From: Sphingomonadaceae bacterium
GTDB lineage: Bacteria; Pseudomonadota; Alphaproteobacteria; Sphingomonadales; Sphingomonadaceae
Assembly (NCBI GenBank): GCA_947451875.1
Contig: CANGBE010000017.1
Span: 1 to 13,658 of the forward strand
DNA length: 13,658 nt
Direction of reading: 5' to 3'
The position numbers and the translations under genes were made by a program. Below the pieces are notes generated by a model. The model searched no databases and was not told where the DNA came from. It saw only the letters and a program-made list of their open reading frames with translations. Of this stretch, positions 1 to 7,139 are shown one piece after another; position 1 is the first letter of the stretch; each line of letters starts with the position of its first letter.

Positions 1-1
1 C

Positions 2-1432
2 ACGACCATGGCGAAAGATCCGATCATCTTCGCCATGGCCAATCCGGACCCCGAGATCACCCCGCCCGATGCCCTGGCCGTGCGCCCCGATGCGATTGTT
101 GCCACCGGGCGCAGCGACTATCCCAATCAGGTCAACAACGTGTTGGGCTTCCCTTTCATTTTCCGCGGCGCGCTTGATGTGCGGGCAACTGCGATCAATG
201 AGGAAATGAAGATCGCCGCTGCCAAGGCCATCGCCGCATTGGCACGTGAGCAGGTGGCCGAGGAAGTGGCCGCCGCTTATGGCAAAACCTGGCAGTTCGG
301 CCGCGATTACATCATTCCCGCGCCGTTCGATCCGCGCCTGATGGAGGTCGTTTCCTCCGCCGTTGCCAAGGCAGCGATGGATTCGGGCGTGGCGCAAAAG
401 CCCATCGAGGATTTCGACGCCTATCGCCACAGCTTGAAGGCCCGGCTCAACCCCACCACCTCGGTGCTCACGCAGGTCTATGAAACGGTCAAGGCCAACC
501 CCAAGCGGGTGATCTTTGCCGAGGCCGAGCAAGACGTGGTGTTGCGCGCGGCTATACAGTTCCGCGATTTTGGCTATGGTACGCCGGTTCTCGTCGGGCG
601 CGATGCGGCCGTGCGTGAAAAGCTGGTCGAGCTTGGCGTCAGCGATCCTGAATCTTACGAGATTCACAATTCGGCCAATTCCCCTCTGGTCGGTGGGATG
701 GTTTCGTTCTTGTACGAGCGTCTGCAAAGGCGTGGGTTTCTGGAACGCGACGTCAAGCGCATGGTCAATCAGGATCGGAACGTCTTTGCCTCTGCCCTGC
801 TGGCGATGGGTCACGGCGATGCGATGATTTCGGGCTTTACCCGCCCCTTCGGTCAGACCTTCCGAGAAGTACGGCAGGTGATCGATCCCAAGGGTGGCGG
901 CGTGCCGTTTGGCGTTCACCTGATGATCGCCAAAAACTCGACCGTGTTCCTTGCCGACACAACGATCAACGAGCGCCCCTCGGCCGAGGATCTTGCCCAT
1001 ATCGCGATTGAAACCGCAGCGGTTGCCCGCCGTCTGGGCCATGAGCCGCGGGTGGCTTTCCTGTCTTATTCGACCTTCGGCAATCCGCCGGGCAAATGGC
1101 TCGACTCGATCCGCGAAGCTGTGGCCCTGCTCGATGAGCGCAAGGTCAATTTCGAATATGAGGGCGAAATGGCGCCCGACGCTGCTCTCAATCCCAAGGT
1201 TATGGCCAACTATCCGTTCTGCCGCCTTTCCGCGCCAGCCAATGTGCTGGTGATGCCCGGGCTGCAATCGGCCAATATCTCGGCCAAACTTCTGCGCGAG
1301 CTGGCGGGTAACGCCACGATTGGCCCTATGCTGATCGGCATGGAAAAGCCGGTGCAGATCGCCCCGATGACGGCTCTAGCTCCCGATATCCTGACTCTGG
1401 CAGTTCTGGCAGCCGGCGGCGTAGTCGGATGA
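2..1432 (+). CDS. maeB: NADP-dependent malic enzyme with C-terminal phosphotransacetylase domain (5' partial)
   Basis: Oxidative decarboxylation of malate to pyruvate with NADP reduction, in the cytoplasm. The reading frame is open from the left edge, so the N-terminal part (substrate site and start of the Rossmann fold) lies outside. The visible part begins in the malic-enzyme NAD(P)-binding domain: AKDPIIFAMANPDPEI near residues 4-19, followed by the hallmark GRSDYPNQVNNVLGFPFIFRG about residues 37-57 (written here in two overlapping recognisable blocks, GRSDYPNQVNN and NVLGFPFIFRG). From about residue 155 to the end it matches the phosphotransacetylase-like (PTA_PTB) domain typical of MaeB enzymes of about 750-770 aa; in such fusions this domain usually lacks transacetylase activity and has a regulatory role (family knowledge). 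The TGA stop overlaps the ATG of the next gene (ATGA), so the two are probably co-transcribed. Identification is firm; cofactor preference is inferred from the family. Confidence 0.95.
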   Translation, partial: TTMAKDPIIFAMANPDPEITPPDALAVRPDAIVATGRSDYPNQVNNVLGFPFIFRGALDVRATAINEEMKIAAAKAIAALAREQVAEEVAAAYGKTWQFGRDYIIPAPFDPRLMEVVSSAVAKAAMDSGVAQKPIEDFDAYRHSLKARLNPTTSVLTQVYETVKANPKRVIFAEAEQDVVLRAAIQFRDFGYGTPVLVGRDAAVREKLVELGVSDPESYEIHNSANSPLVGGMVSFLYERLQRRGFLERDVKRMVNQDRNVFASALLAMGHGDAMISGFTRPFGQTFREVRQVIDPKGGGVPFGVHLMIAKNSTVFLADTTINERPSAEDLAHIAIETAAVARRLGHEPRVAFLSYSTFGNPPGKWLDSIREAVALLDERKVNFEYEGEMAPDAALNPKVMANYPFCRLSAPANVLVMPGLQSANISAKLLRELAGNATIGPMLIGMEKPVQIAPMTALAPDILTLAVLAAGGVVG

Positions 1433-2700
1433 TCGGACGGACCGCCAGTCTGGCGCTGGCGGTTCTGCTGGTTTCGGGTTGCGCCCAAAAGAAGATTGCG
1501 GGGCCATTGCCCCCGTTGCCCGCGCCGCAGGCGAGCTATGCGCCCGAACTGGCTGGCAACCCTTGTTTGCCAGATGCAGCACCTGTGCTGATCAACTATG
1601 CCACCGATCGTGAGCAGGTGATAAAGACCGGCAAAAACGGAAAGCCGCAGCTGACCGACAAACTTGGCAACGCCCGCTTTTCCGGCAAGCGCGCCTTTGT
1701 GCAGGAAGCTGATTTCCGCCCGCGCAATGACCGGATTTCGTTCGGCCATGCGGTTGTCTGCGTCGGCCCAGATCACCAGAGCGGGGATGATAAAACAGTC
1801 AAGCTCGGCCTTGTCGGCGGCCCGTCTGCGCGGATCGATGGGCCTTGGTCGGATGGCACCCCAGGGGCCACCAGCGATACCTCAGCCGAATGGATCAACC
1901 GGCTAAGCGCCCAGTCATCCGCTGGTGGTGGCCGCGTGCTGATCTATGTCCACGGTTACAACAACACCTTTGAAGAGGCCCTGCTGCGCGCCGCGCGGTT
2001 GAAACACGACCTTGGCTTCACCGGGCCGGTGATTGCTTTCTCGTGGCCCTCTGCAGGTAAATCTACGGCCTTCCTCACCGACATTTCAAATGCCCATTTT
2101 GGCGAAGCGCACTTATACAAAGTGCTGACCCTGCTGCCTGCCGAAAGCAAAAACGTGGCGATCATCGCGCACAGTCTGGGCAATCAGGTCGTCTCGACCA
2201 TGTTCGCAGCAACCAGTGCAAAGGCCGCTCCAGCATCAGGCCTTGGCCGTATCACCGAAGTGATCATGGCGGCACCCGCAGTGGACAATGACTACCTGCG
2301 CATAAGCTTGGGCAGGGCCATGACTGGAAATTACCCCACCGCCCGTTTCACCGTATATGCCTCACGCCGTGACCGGGCGATGGCAGCGGTCAGGTCCTAT
2401 TCGGGATCGAGCAATGCTGGTGACGGTAGTGACCTGTTCTTCTTGCCGCCCATCCAGACAATCGACACCTCGGCGATTCGGAACGGCCTGATCGGCCACT
2501 CCTATTTCGTCGACAGCCCCGCTGTGCTGGCTGACATTAAGGCAATTATCGACAAACACGCATCGCCGGATTCACAGGCGCGCGGACTGTTGGTGAAAGA
2601 AGCCTGCGTCTGGACTTTTCCTGAGCCGGTGATTCCAGCGAAACCGGGTAAGCCGCAGGCTGCTCCGCCGCCGGTTCTTCCTCCGATTCCCTGCAAGTAA
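1429..2700 (+). CDS. Alpha/beta-hydrolase lipoprotein (DUF900 family)
   Basis: A 423-aa predicted lipoprotein with a serine-hydrolase fold; substrate unknown. Residues 1-18 form a short lipoprotein signal with lipobox V-S-G-C and lipidation at Cys18; Ala at +2 suggests outer-membrane sorting. The hydrolase core shows VLIYVHGYNNT with His175-Gly176 (oxyanion region), the nucleophile elbow AHSLGN with Ser249, and candidate acid and base Asp315 (SRRDRAM) and His357 (IGHSYF), so a complete catalytic triad is plausible. The C-terminus is rich in proline (residues about 400-420). The start ATG overlaps the stop of the malic enzyme gene by 4 nt and has no strong ribosome binding site, so translational coupling is likely. 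DUF900 membership comes from the HGYNNTFEEAL and AHSLGN motifs from memory. I know of no link between this family and malic enzyme, so the pairing may be only positional. Confidence 0.88.
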   Translation: MIGRTASLALAVLLVSGCAQKKIAGPLPPLPAPQASYAPELAGNPCLPDAAPVLINYATDREQVIKTGKNGKPQLTDKLGNARFSGKRAFVQEADFRPRNDRISFGHAVVCVGPDHQSGDDKTVKLGLVGGPSARIDGPWSDGTPGATSDTSAEWINRLSAQSSAGGGRVLIYVHGYNNTFEEALLRAARLKHDLGFTGPVIAFSWPSAGKSTAFLTDISNAHFGEAHLYKVLTLLPAESKNVAIIAHSLGNQVVSTMFAATSAKAAPASGLGRITEVIMAAPAVDNDYLRISLGRAMTGNYPTARFTVYASRRDRAMAAVRSYSGSSNAGDGSDLFFLPPIQTIDTSAIRNGLIGHSYFVDSPAVLADIKAIIDKHASPDSQARGLLVKEACVWTFPEPVIPAKPGKPQAAPPPVLPPIPCK

Positions 2701-2702
2701 GC

Positions 2703-3467
2703 CTAACCCCAGGCGCGATAGACGCCGTAGGCAGAAGTAAGGGTCAGCACCACGCCGACAAGGATCAGCATCGTTTTGGCCGGGAAATGCTTTGCCGCCC
2801 AGGCCCCGATCGGCGCGGCCAGCAGGCCACCGATGATCAGGCCTAGTGTGGCTCCAGCCAGATCGGCAAAGCCAAGGCGGAAAATGAAAGTGGCGGAAAC
2901 GGTGAGGGTAAGGAAGAACTCCACCGCATTCACTGTCCCCACCACCTTACGCGGATCAGCACCCTGGATCAGTAGGTTTGAGGTAACAACCGGTCCCCAG
3001 CCCCCGCCGCCAACGGCATCCAGAAATCCACCGAACAGTCCGAGCGGCGCGATCGCTTTGGCCTCGCGGATCTTTGGCGGATAGAGCACACCGCGCACCA
3101 GCAAGTATAGGCCGATGCCGGTCAGGTAGAGCAGCACGAAAGGCTTGACCACGGATGCATCAAGCGAGGTCAGCAGATAGGCTCCCAGAACGCCGCCGAC
3201 CACGCCGGGAATGAGCAACCGAACGAACAACTTGCCGTCGATATTACGGTGGAACAGATGGCTGAGACCCGAGGTCGCCGTGGTGAAACACTCGACCACG
3301 TGGACGCGCTGCGAGGCCAGCGCCGGAGGAACGCCCATCACGCCAACCAGCAGTGTATTGCAGATAACGCCAAAGGCCATGCCCAGCGCGCCATCAACCA
3401 ACTGCGCGGCAAAGCCTACCGCGACGAACGGCAAGATCACCTGAAAATCAAAGCCGCCCAAGTCCAT
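2703..3467 (-). CDS. TauE/SafE (TSUP) family membrane permease
   Basis: A 254-aa polytopic inner-membrane protein of the sulfite exporter TauE/SafE family, whose members move small anions such as sulfite, sulfoacetate or other organosulfur and carboxylate compounds. Typical family features are the N-terminal FVAVGFAAQLVDGALGMAFG motif near residues 15-34, the central GGFLDAVGGGGWGPVVTSNL motif about residues 146-165 and the VGTVNAVEFF segment after it; about seven to eight hydrophobic segments fit the family. The length is normal. The start ATG has GGAG 9 nt upstream (3477-3480). It converges on the hydrolase gene with only 2 bp between stop codons. The substrate cannot be read from the sequence; no sulfur-metabolism gene lies next to it. 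Confidence 0.9.
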   Translation of the reverse strand: MDLGGFDFQVILPFVAVGFAAQLVDGALGMAFGVICNTLLVGVMGVPPALASQRVHVVECFTTATSGLSHLFHRNIDGKLFVRLLIPGVVGGVLGAYLLTSLDASVVKPFVLLYLTGIGLYLLVRGVLYPPKIREAKAIAPLGLFGGFLDAVGGGGWGPVVTSNLLIQGADPRKVVGTVNAVEFFLTLTVSATFIFRLGFADLAGATLGLIIGGLLAAPIGAWAAKHFPAKTMLILVGVVLTLTSAYGVYRAWG

Positions 3468-3494
3468 CGTCCGAGTCTCCGCAGAATCTCGATT

Positions 3495-3522
3495 TTTTTA
3501 ATAGACATTAAATAGGCGTCAA
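3495..3522 (-). promoter_or_regulatory. Possible promoter of the TauE/SafE gene
   Basis: On the minus strand, TTGACG (3522-3517) is followed after 16 nt by TAAAAA (3500-3495), about 27 bp before the start codon at 3467. The stretch is AT-rich compared with its surroundings. This is a motif match by eye only; the -10 box is imperfect. Confidence 0.4.
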
Positions 3523-3553
3523 CCACGCGCATTGCGATAGGCGTTTTTCTCCA

Positions 3554-3569
3554 TCCACTGCGAAGTGGA
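3554..3569. other. Stem-loop downstream of the malonyl-CoA decarboxylase gene
   Basis: TCCACT-GCGA-AGTGGA forms a perfect 6-bp stem with a four-base loop, 21 bp beyond the stop codon of the decarboxylase gene. On the minus strand no U-tract follows it, so it is not a standard intrinsic terminator; it may protect the 3' end of the mRNA or help a weak or Rho-assisted stop. Confidence 0.4.
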
Positions 3570-3590
3570 CGATTCCTGCGGCGAGCAGCT

Positions 3591-4934
3591 TCAGGCTGTT
3601 TTTGTGCGCACCATTCTGCCTGTTGGCACCTGCGCTTCCTGCACCAGCGCGGTTACGGTTTTTGAGCAAGGCACCGTATCGAGCGCGCTTAGCGAGAGCA
3701 GGTTGGCCTCGATAGACTCCAAATCATAAAGGTAGTTCACCATGACCCCATGCGATTGCTTCAGGCCCTTGGGCGAAGGATCGCCGCCTGCGTGCACCGC
3801 CTCAAGCCGCGCACCGTTGCCAAGGTGGAATTTTGCCACCCCATCTAGCGGTCCGCCGCGATCTGCCCGAGCGGTAACCAGGTAGCGCGCTGCCTCTGCC
3901 CGCAAGCGGTGGGGATCGCGCTCGCCAGCGCTTGGCTGCTTCTCTAACCAGCGGGCGAAGCCGGGCACCGGAGAAAGCGTGGCAAAGTTGCTGAGCTGCG
4001 GCAGTTCGCTCTGCAGCAGTCCGGCCACCTGCTTGATCAGGTAATTGCCGAAAGGCACGCCGCGCAACCCTTGCTGGCAGTTCGAGATCGAATAGAAGAT
4101 CGCGTGGCTGGCCTTGCGCGGATCGAGAATAGTGCGGCCCTCGTCCAAAATCGCGCCGATGGCCTGCGGCAAAGATTGGGTGAGCGCCACTTCGACAAAG
4201 ATCAGCGGATCATCAGGCATCTGCGGATGGAAGAAGGCATAGCAGCGCCGGTCTGCCGGTTCGACCCGGGCGCGCAGATCGTCCCAGCTGTCGATCGAAT
4301 GGACAGCCTCGTAACGAATCACCCGTTCCAGCACGGTGGCGGGCGTATCCCAGTCGATCCGCCGCAGTTCCAGAAAACCGGCATTGAACCAGCCGGCAAA
4401 AACATATTCGAAATCGGCATCAAGCGCGGCTGCAGCGCGATCGAGCTTGCCCGAGCTCAGCAGATCAGCCCGCATATGGATCAGGCGCCGGGTGCCGCCG
4501 GGCGCGAGGTTGAGCGTGCGGATAAGCTTCTGACAGCGCGATTCGGCCGCCTTGTGCAGCGCCTTAGCCGTGTTCTCATCGGGGCTGGCCTGCCATCCGG
4601 CGATTGCCTTGGTGATCGCCTCGCCATCGCGCGGGAAGCGGGCGCGGACCTCAGTCAAGAAGGCCATCCGCTCGACCATCGAACTGGCCTCATAGAGATC
4701 GAAAAAGGCCGAAGCGAGCGAAGCTCCCGATGCCTTGCCGCCAAATGACAGCAGCGATTCGGCGAGATCTATCAACTGGGCTGGCGCACCGCGCACGGCT
4801 TTTCCAGCCTTGGGGGCAAAGCCAACCCGTTCGAGCAATCTGCCGAACCGGCTGCCCAGAACCTGATCAATCGTTGCGCGCAATGGTTTGTTCCTTGTCT
4901 CAGGCAAAGGCTTGGGATTGGGCTTAAGAGTCAT
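3591..4934 (-). CDS. Malonyl-CoA decarboxylase
   Basis: Converts malonyl-CoA to acetyl-CoA and CO2, removing malonyl-CoA or feeding malonate carbon into central metabolism; probably cytoplasmic. The 447-aa product has an N-terminal helical domain and a C-terminal acyltransferase-like catalytic domain. Family signatures are FHPQMPDDPLIFVEVALT, AIFYSISNCQQGLRG (Ser282/Ser284, one of which corresponds to the catalytic serine), and FHLGNGA with His370, the expected catalytic histidine, then SHGVMVNYLYDL near the C-terminus. The frame is open 18 codons further upstream (to 4988), but I chose ATG 4932-4934 because GGAG (4941-4944) lies 6 nt before it. No malonyl-CoA synthetase or malonate transporter is adjacent, apart from the TauE/SafE permease 124 bp downstream on the same strand; a transport link is speculation. 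MatA and MLYCD are names used for this family. Confidence 0.93.
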   Translation of the reverse strand: MTLKPNPKPLPETRNKPLRATIDQVLGSRFGRLLERVGFAPKAGKAVRGAPAQLIDLAESLLSFGGKASGASLASAFFDLYEASSMVERMAFLTEVRARFPRDGEAITKAIAGWQASPDENTAKALHKAAESRCQKLIRTLNLAPGGTRRLIHMRADLLSSGKLDRAAAALDADFEYVFAGWFNAGFLELRRIDWDTPATVLERVIRYEAVHSIDSWDDLRARVEPADRRCYAFFHPQMPDDPLIFVEVALTQSLPQAIGAILDEGRTILDPRKASHAIFYSISNCQQGLRGVPFGNYLIKQVAGLLQSELPQLSNFATLSPVPGFARWLEKQPSAGERDPHRLRAEAARYLVTARADRGGPLDGVAKFHLGNGARLEAVHAGGDPSPKGLKQSHGVMVNYLYDLESIEANLLSLSALDTVPCSKTVTALVQEAQVPTGRMVRTKTA

Positions 4935-5047
4935 TCCATGCTCCAGTTGGCCCATTCTCGAGTTGAGACGGCATCCAACCCCTGACATGCGCCCTGGCGG
5001 TTACGTTCGAATGACCGGAACCATCGGGATTTCTCTGAATCTCTGCT

Positions 5048-5084
5048 CAGAATCGCTGCAAAGAGCCAGAATCGCTGCAAAGAG
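5048..5084. repeat. Tandem direct repeat, two copies of an 18-mer
   Basis: CAGAATCGCTGCAAAGAG occurs at 5048-5065 and exactly again at 5067-5084 (19-bp period). A degenerate piece, GAATCTCTGC, precedes it at 5037-5046. It lies in the spacer between the divergent decarboxylase gene and the tRNA gene, about 95 bp before the tRNA. Probably a local slippage duplication; it might duplicate a regulatory site. Confidence 0.75.
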
Positions 5085-5085
5085 A

Positions 5086-5091
5086 TTGACG
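5086..5091 (+). promoter_or_regulatory. Possible -35 box upstream of tRNA-Gly
   Basis: TTGACG directly follows the tandem repeat and lies 88 bp before the tRNA. No convincing -10 box follows at 16-18 nt, so this is only a weak candidate for the tRNA promoter. Confidence 0.2.
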
Positions 5092-5179
5092 CAAGGCCCT
5101 GTGTGATGGCAAGCGCGCCCGCATCGCATTGGCGTTCTCTTGCTTCGGCAGCTTCAGAGGCAGGCCAGTGATCGTGAGC

Positions 5180-5253
5180 GCGGGTATAGCATAGTGGTAA
5201 TGCACTAGCCTTCCAAGCTAGCTAGAGGGGTTCGATTCCCCTTACCCGCTCCA
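5180..5253 (+). tRNA. tRNA-Gly (anticodon TCC)
   Basis: A complete cloverleaf can be folded by eye. The acceptor stem GCGGGTA pairs with TACCCGC (7 bp). The D stem GCAT/ATGC has loop AGTGGTA. The anticodon stem CTAGC/GCTAG has loop CTTCCAA with anticodon TCC at 5212-5214. The variable loop is CTAG, and the T arm AGGGG/CCCCT has loop TTCGATT. The discriminator is T, with an encoded CCA end at 5251-5253. It reads GGA (and by wobble GGG) glycine codons. Its 3' end is the apparent integration site of the insert that follows. Confidence 0.97.
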
Positions 5254-5260
5254 GCCCTCC
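5236..5260 (+). other. Putative attL: core in tRNA-Gly 3' end
   Basis: TTCCCCTTACC (5236-5246), covering the 3' half of the T arm and the start of the acceptor strand, recurs at 7802-7812. After a 3-nt gap (CGC present only here), TCCAGC and CTCC also match the right copy, with one mismatch at 5256. Tyrosine integrases commonly use the 3' end of tRNA genes as attB and rebuild the tRNA on integration, which fits the intact tRNA here. Confidence 0.6.
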
Positions 5261-5277
5261 ATCCCTGACAGTTCCTC

Positions 5278-5297
5278 CCCGGCTTTACAAAGCCGGG
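5278..5297. other. Strong stem-loop near the left end of the island
   Basis: CCCGGCTTTACAAAGCCGGG is a near-perfect hairpin (8 bp with loop TACA, or 9 bp in the DNA palindrome), 24 bp after the tRNA and 21 bp beyond the ATPase stop. A purine stretch follows on the plus strand, and no U-tract follows on either strand, so it is not a clear intrinsic terminator. It could stop or protect transcripts of the tRNA or the convergent ATPase gene, or be a recombination-protein site next to attL. Confidence 0.5.
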
Positions 5298-5318
5298 AAA
5301 ATCCCCATATTTCGAGCT

Positions 5319-5996
5319 TTATTGGCCCTTAGCATTCTCACCCATTCCTCCATAGCCGTTGGCTTTGGGGGCCTTGGTGGGGGCCTTGGCCTCAGGGTTC
5401 AATGTGAGGGCCCCCAGGGCATTCATAAAGCGAGTGACCTCACCACGATCATTCTCATTACCGATGAAGAAGTGAGCCAGATTGTCGAGGCAGACGAGCG
5501 CAGCCCCGGTCCGTTCGATGAGCGCCTGCAAGCGGTCCAGCATCTCAGTGGGTTGGAAGGTGCCATCTGCCGCGAACTTGCCAAGCTCGTTGTCCAGCAG
5601 CCCCCGAAGGCTGCCGAGGTGCAGGATACCTGCCAGTCGCTCCATGTCGATGCCAAGCGCCCGGCAGATATTGGACTGGCGGAAGTGCAGTTCCCGTTCA
5701 TCATCCTCGCAAGTGAGGTAGATTGCCGGTGCCTGACCCATAGTCAGCCTAAGCGTCGCCACACCAGCCGCCAGCGCCGTAGCCACCTGTTGCGCAAAGA
5801 GCGACTTGCCTGCGCTTCCGGCCCCTGAAAACACCGTCACCTCGCCGCCCGGTGCGAGCTTGGGAATAATGAACTGCTTGGGGGTCGGCTCAATCCTTGC
5901 CAGTGCTTGCAGGTCCAGCAGCGGGATAGCGTTGGCATTGATCCGCTGGGCCACATTGCCGCTAGGCATCGCACCAAAATCGATCACATCAGTCAT
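5319..5996 (-). CDS. RepA/AAA_25-type replicative helicase ATPase, C-terminally altered
   Basis: A 225-aa RecA-fold ATPase like the hexameric RepA helicases of plasmids and phage-like islands. Walker A is GAGSAGKS (residues 58-65), the YLTCEDD segment carries the catalytic acidic pair Glu97-Asp98, and Walker B ends at Asp171 (ALVCLDNL), followed by FFIGNENDRGEVTRFMNAL. Family members continue after this point for about 80-120 more residues with a GAAVLLLHHPxKAG-type strand and the sensor region. Here the sequence turns at about residue 198 into an Ala/Lys/Pro-rich tail with AKAPTKAP, then stops. The catalytic core is therefore incomplete and activity is doubtful. The frame is open up to 6062, but the ATG at 5994-5996 is preferred; it overlaps the end of the Toprim gene by 8 nt, implying coupling. 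The tail is encoded by the left GGGGGCCTT repeat pair, suggesting a deletion junction. Confidence 0.82.
   Translation of the reverse strand: MTDVIDFGAMPSGNVAQRINANAIPLLDLQALARIEPTPKQFIIPKLAPGGEVTVFSGAGSAGKSLFAQQVATALAAGVATLRLTMGQAPAIYLTCEDDERELHFRQSNICRALGIDMERLAGILHLGSLRGLLDNELGKFAADGTFQPTEMLDRLQALIERTGAALVCLDNLAHFFIGNENDRGEVTRFMNALGALTLNPEAKAPTKAPKANGYGGMGENAKGQ
5367..5387 (+). repeat. Left pair of GGGGGCCTT repeats (putative integrase arm sites)
   Basis: GGGGGCCTT occurs at 5367-5375 and 5379-5387, a 12-bp period. An inverted near-copy (GGGGGCCCT on the minus strand) follows at 5407-5415. The same 9-mer pair with the same period and orientation occurs at the other end of the island (7723-7743). 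The pair lies inside the 3' end of the ATPase gene, where it encodes the AKAPTKAP tail. Confidence 0.7.
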
Positions 5997-6930
5997 AAGA
6001 AATTGCCTTCGTTCGCGTTGCTTCGATGATCGCAGCGGCTTCGCTGCGTCGGAGGTCCGCAAAATCGATTTTCAGGCCCACTGACGGGCATTGGGGGGCG
6101 GGAATGGCCACAGCGGCATTGATGCGCCGCGCCGCCTCCTGCGCGGTTTCCAGCCCGATGTTCCGGGCAAGGTGGCCATCATAGTCGGCTGCAATGATGA
6201 TATCGCGGCTGGGAAACATCCGGTGCATGGCATCGGCCACAGTTGCGAGGTTCTTGACGGTCATTGCAGCGACAACGGCAAAGCCAGTCGCTTCGTGGAT
6301 TGCGGCGGCGGTGCCATAGCCTTCAGCGATTACGAGCGGGCCATCGCTAGCGCGCCCGTCCGCCCAGTGCGTGGCCCAAGCCCAAAACAGCCCAGCCGTC
6401 CGCCCACCCTTGAGAAACCTCTTGTTCTGGTAATCCCGCCTAATGCGCTGGACATTCCAGAGCCGAAATGAGGCATCCCACATAGGCACCAGCAATTCCT
6501 GGCCCCTTTGCCTGATGCCAAAAGGAGAAAGTCCCTTTCCCTGCAAATAAGGGTGCGCAGGATCGGCCTCCTTGGCGCGGTTCCAGAGTTCCAGCGCCAT
6601 GCCTGCCGCCAACTCATTGGCCTTGCGGCGCTCCGCTTCGTTCCTCCGAAGTTCCAAGGCAATGTCGCGGCGTTCGTTCGGGGTCAGGGGCGCAGTTCCA
6701 CCATCAGGCCGCCAAAAAGCGCTGATGCCAAGACGGAAATGTCCGAAATGGCCGTGCGGCCTGTTGGTAAGCCGCAACCTTGCCCAACCGTTCTCCCGGC
6801 CCGGCTTGTCTCCCTCCACCCGGAAGCGCACCCAATTCCCGTCAGGGAGGTCATCCGCGATGGACTTCAGCGGGCGAATGCCTTCCGCTTCCATCGCATT
6901 CAGGAATGCCGCAATAACATCGAGGCTCAC
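5989..6930 (-). CDS. Toprim-domain primase-like protein of mobile elements
   Basis: A 313-aa protein of the type found beside RepA helicases in plasmids, phages and islands, with a likely role in priming DNA replication. The C-terminal Toprim domain begins about residue 197: GPLVIAEGYGTAAA supplies the conserved Glu203, and IIIAADYDGH supplies the Asp249/Asp251 pair for metal binding. The preceding region (about residues 120-190, with HPYLQGKGL, LLVPMWDA and KGGRTAGLFW blocks) matches the domain usually found before Toprim in these proteins. I see no N-terminal zinc-finger cysteines. The start is GTG, overlapping the AlpA stop by 3 nt, with GGAGGG (6938-6943) 7 nt upstream. The 3' end overlaps the ATPase gene. 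It looks intact. Confidence 0.87.
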   Translation of the reverse strand: MSLDVIAAFLNAMEAEGIRPLKSIADDLPDGNWVRFRVEGDKPGRENGWARLRLTNRPHGHFGHFRLGISAFWRPDGGTAPLTPNERRDIALELRRNEAERRKANELAAGMALELWNRAKEADPAHPYLQGKGLSPFGIRQRGQELLVPMWDASFRLWNVQRIRRDYQNKRFLKGGRTAGLFWAWATHWADGRASDGPLVIAEGYGTAAAIHEATGFAVVAAMTVKNLATVADAMHRMFPSRDIIIAADYDGHLARNIGLETAQEAARRINAAVAIPAPQCPSVGLKIDFADLRRSEAAAIIEATRTKAISYD

Positions 6931-7124
6931 TTCTCAGCCCTCCCGTCGCTGACGGTCAAGCTATCCGCCCAACGCTCGGCATCGGAACGCGCAACGCGGC
7001 TGGCAATGCCCAGCTTGCGAAGGGTGATCCGGCCAGCCGCTACCTCACGATAGAAGGTGGTGCGGCCAATCGAGTAGCGGCGGAGGAAATCCGCCACGGT
7101 CATCAATTCGGGAAGCTCGTTCAT
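6927..7124 (-). CDS. AlpA-family transcriptional regulator / excisionase-like
   Basis: A 65-aa MerR/AlpA-type winged-helix DNA-binding protein. The core LMTVADFLRRYSIGRTTFYRE is the AlpA helix-turn-helix (shown here across residues about 7-27), followed by the wing VAAGRITLRKLG and SRVARSDAERW, where AlpA proteins typically read 'R..ESEVDAW'. Such proteins activate or repress integrase genes or act as recombination directionality factors in phages and satellites. An ATG six nt further upstream (7130) is in frame, but the AGGA at 7132-7135 is only 1 nt from it and 7 nt from ATG 7122-7124, so the shorter start is preferred. It is the first gene of a three-gene overlapping operon with the Toprim and ATPase genes. 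Its former target may be gone, since no integrase is visible. Confidence 0.88.
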   Translation of the reverse strand: MNELPELMTVADFLRRYSIGRTTFYREVAAGRITLRKLGIASRVARSDAERWADSLTVSDGRAEK

Positions 7125-7139
7125 TGTCATTTCCTAGCT

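Noticed and set aside
3554..3569. Intrinsic terminator for the decarboxylase gene
   Set aside because: The stem is good, but no U-tract follows on the minus strand, so it was listed only as a stem-loop.
4071..4748. A 225-codon open frame on the plus strand
   Set aside because: Antisense shadow of the malonyl-CoA decarboxylase gene, whose catalytic motifs are clear.
5048..5084. Possible CRISPR-like repeats
   Set aside because: Only two 18-bp copies separated by one base; no spacers and no cas genes.
5322..5828. A 168-codon open frame on the plus strand inside the island
   Set aside because: It reads antisense through the ATPase gene, including its Walker motifs; no independent evidence for a gene.
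5967..6062. Longer start of the ATPase at 6062
   Set aside because: The extra 22 codons lie entirely within the Toprim gene in another frame, are basic and not family-like; the ATG at 5996 gives a standard overlap.
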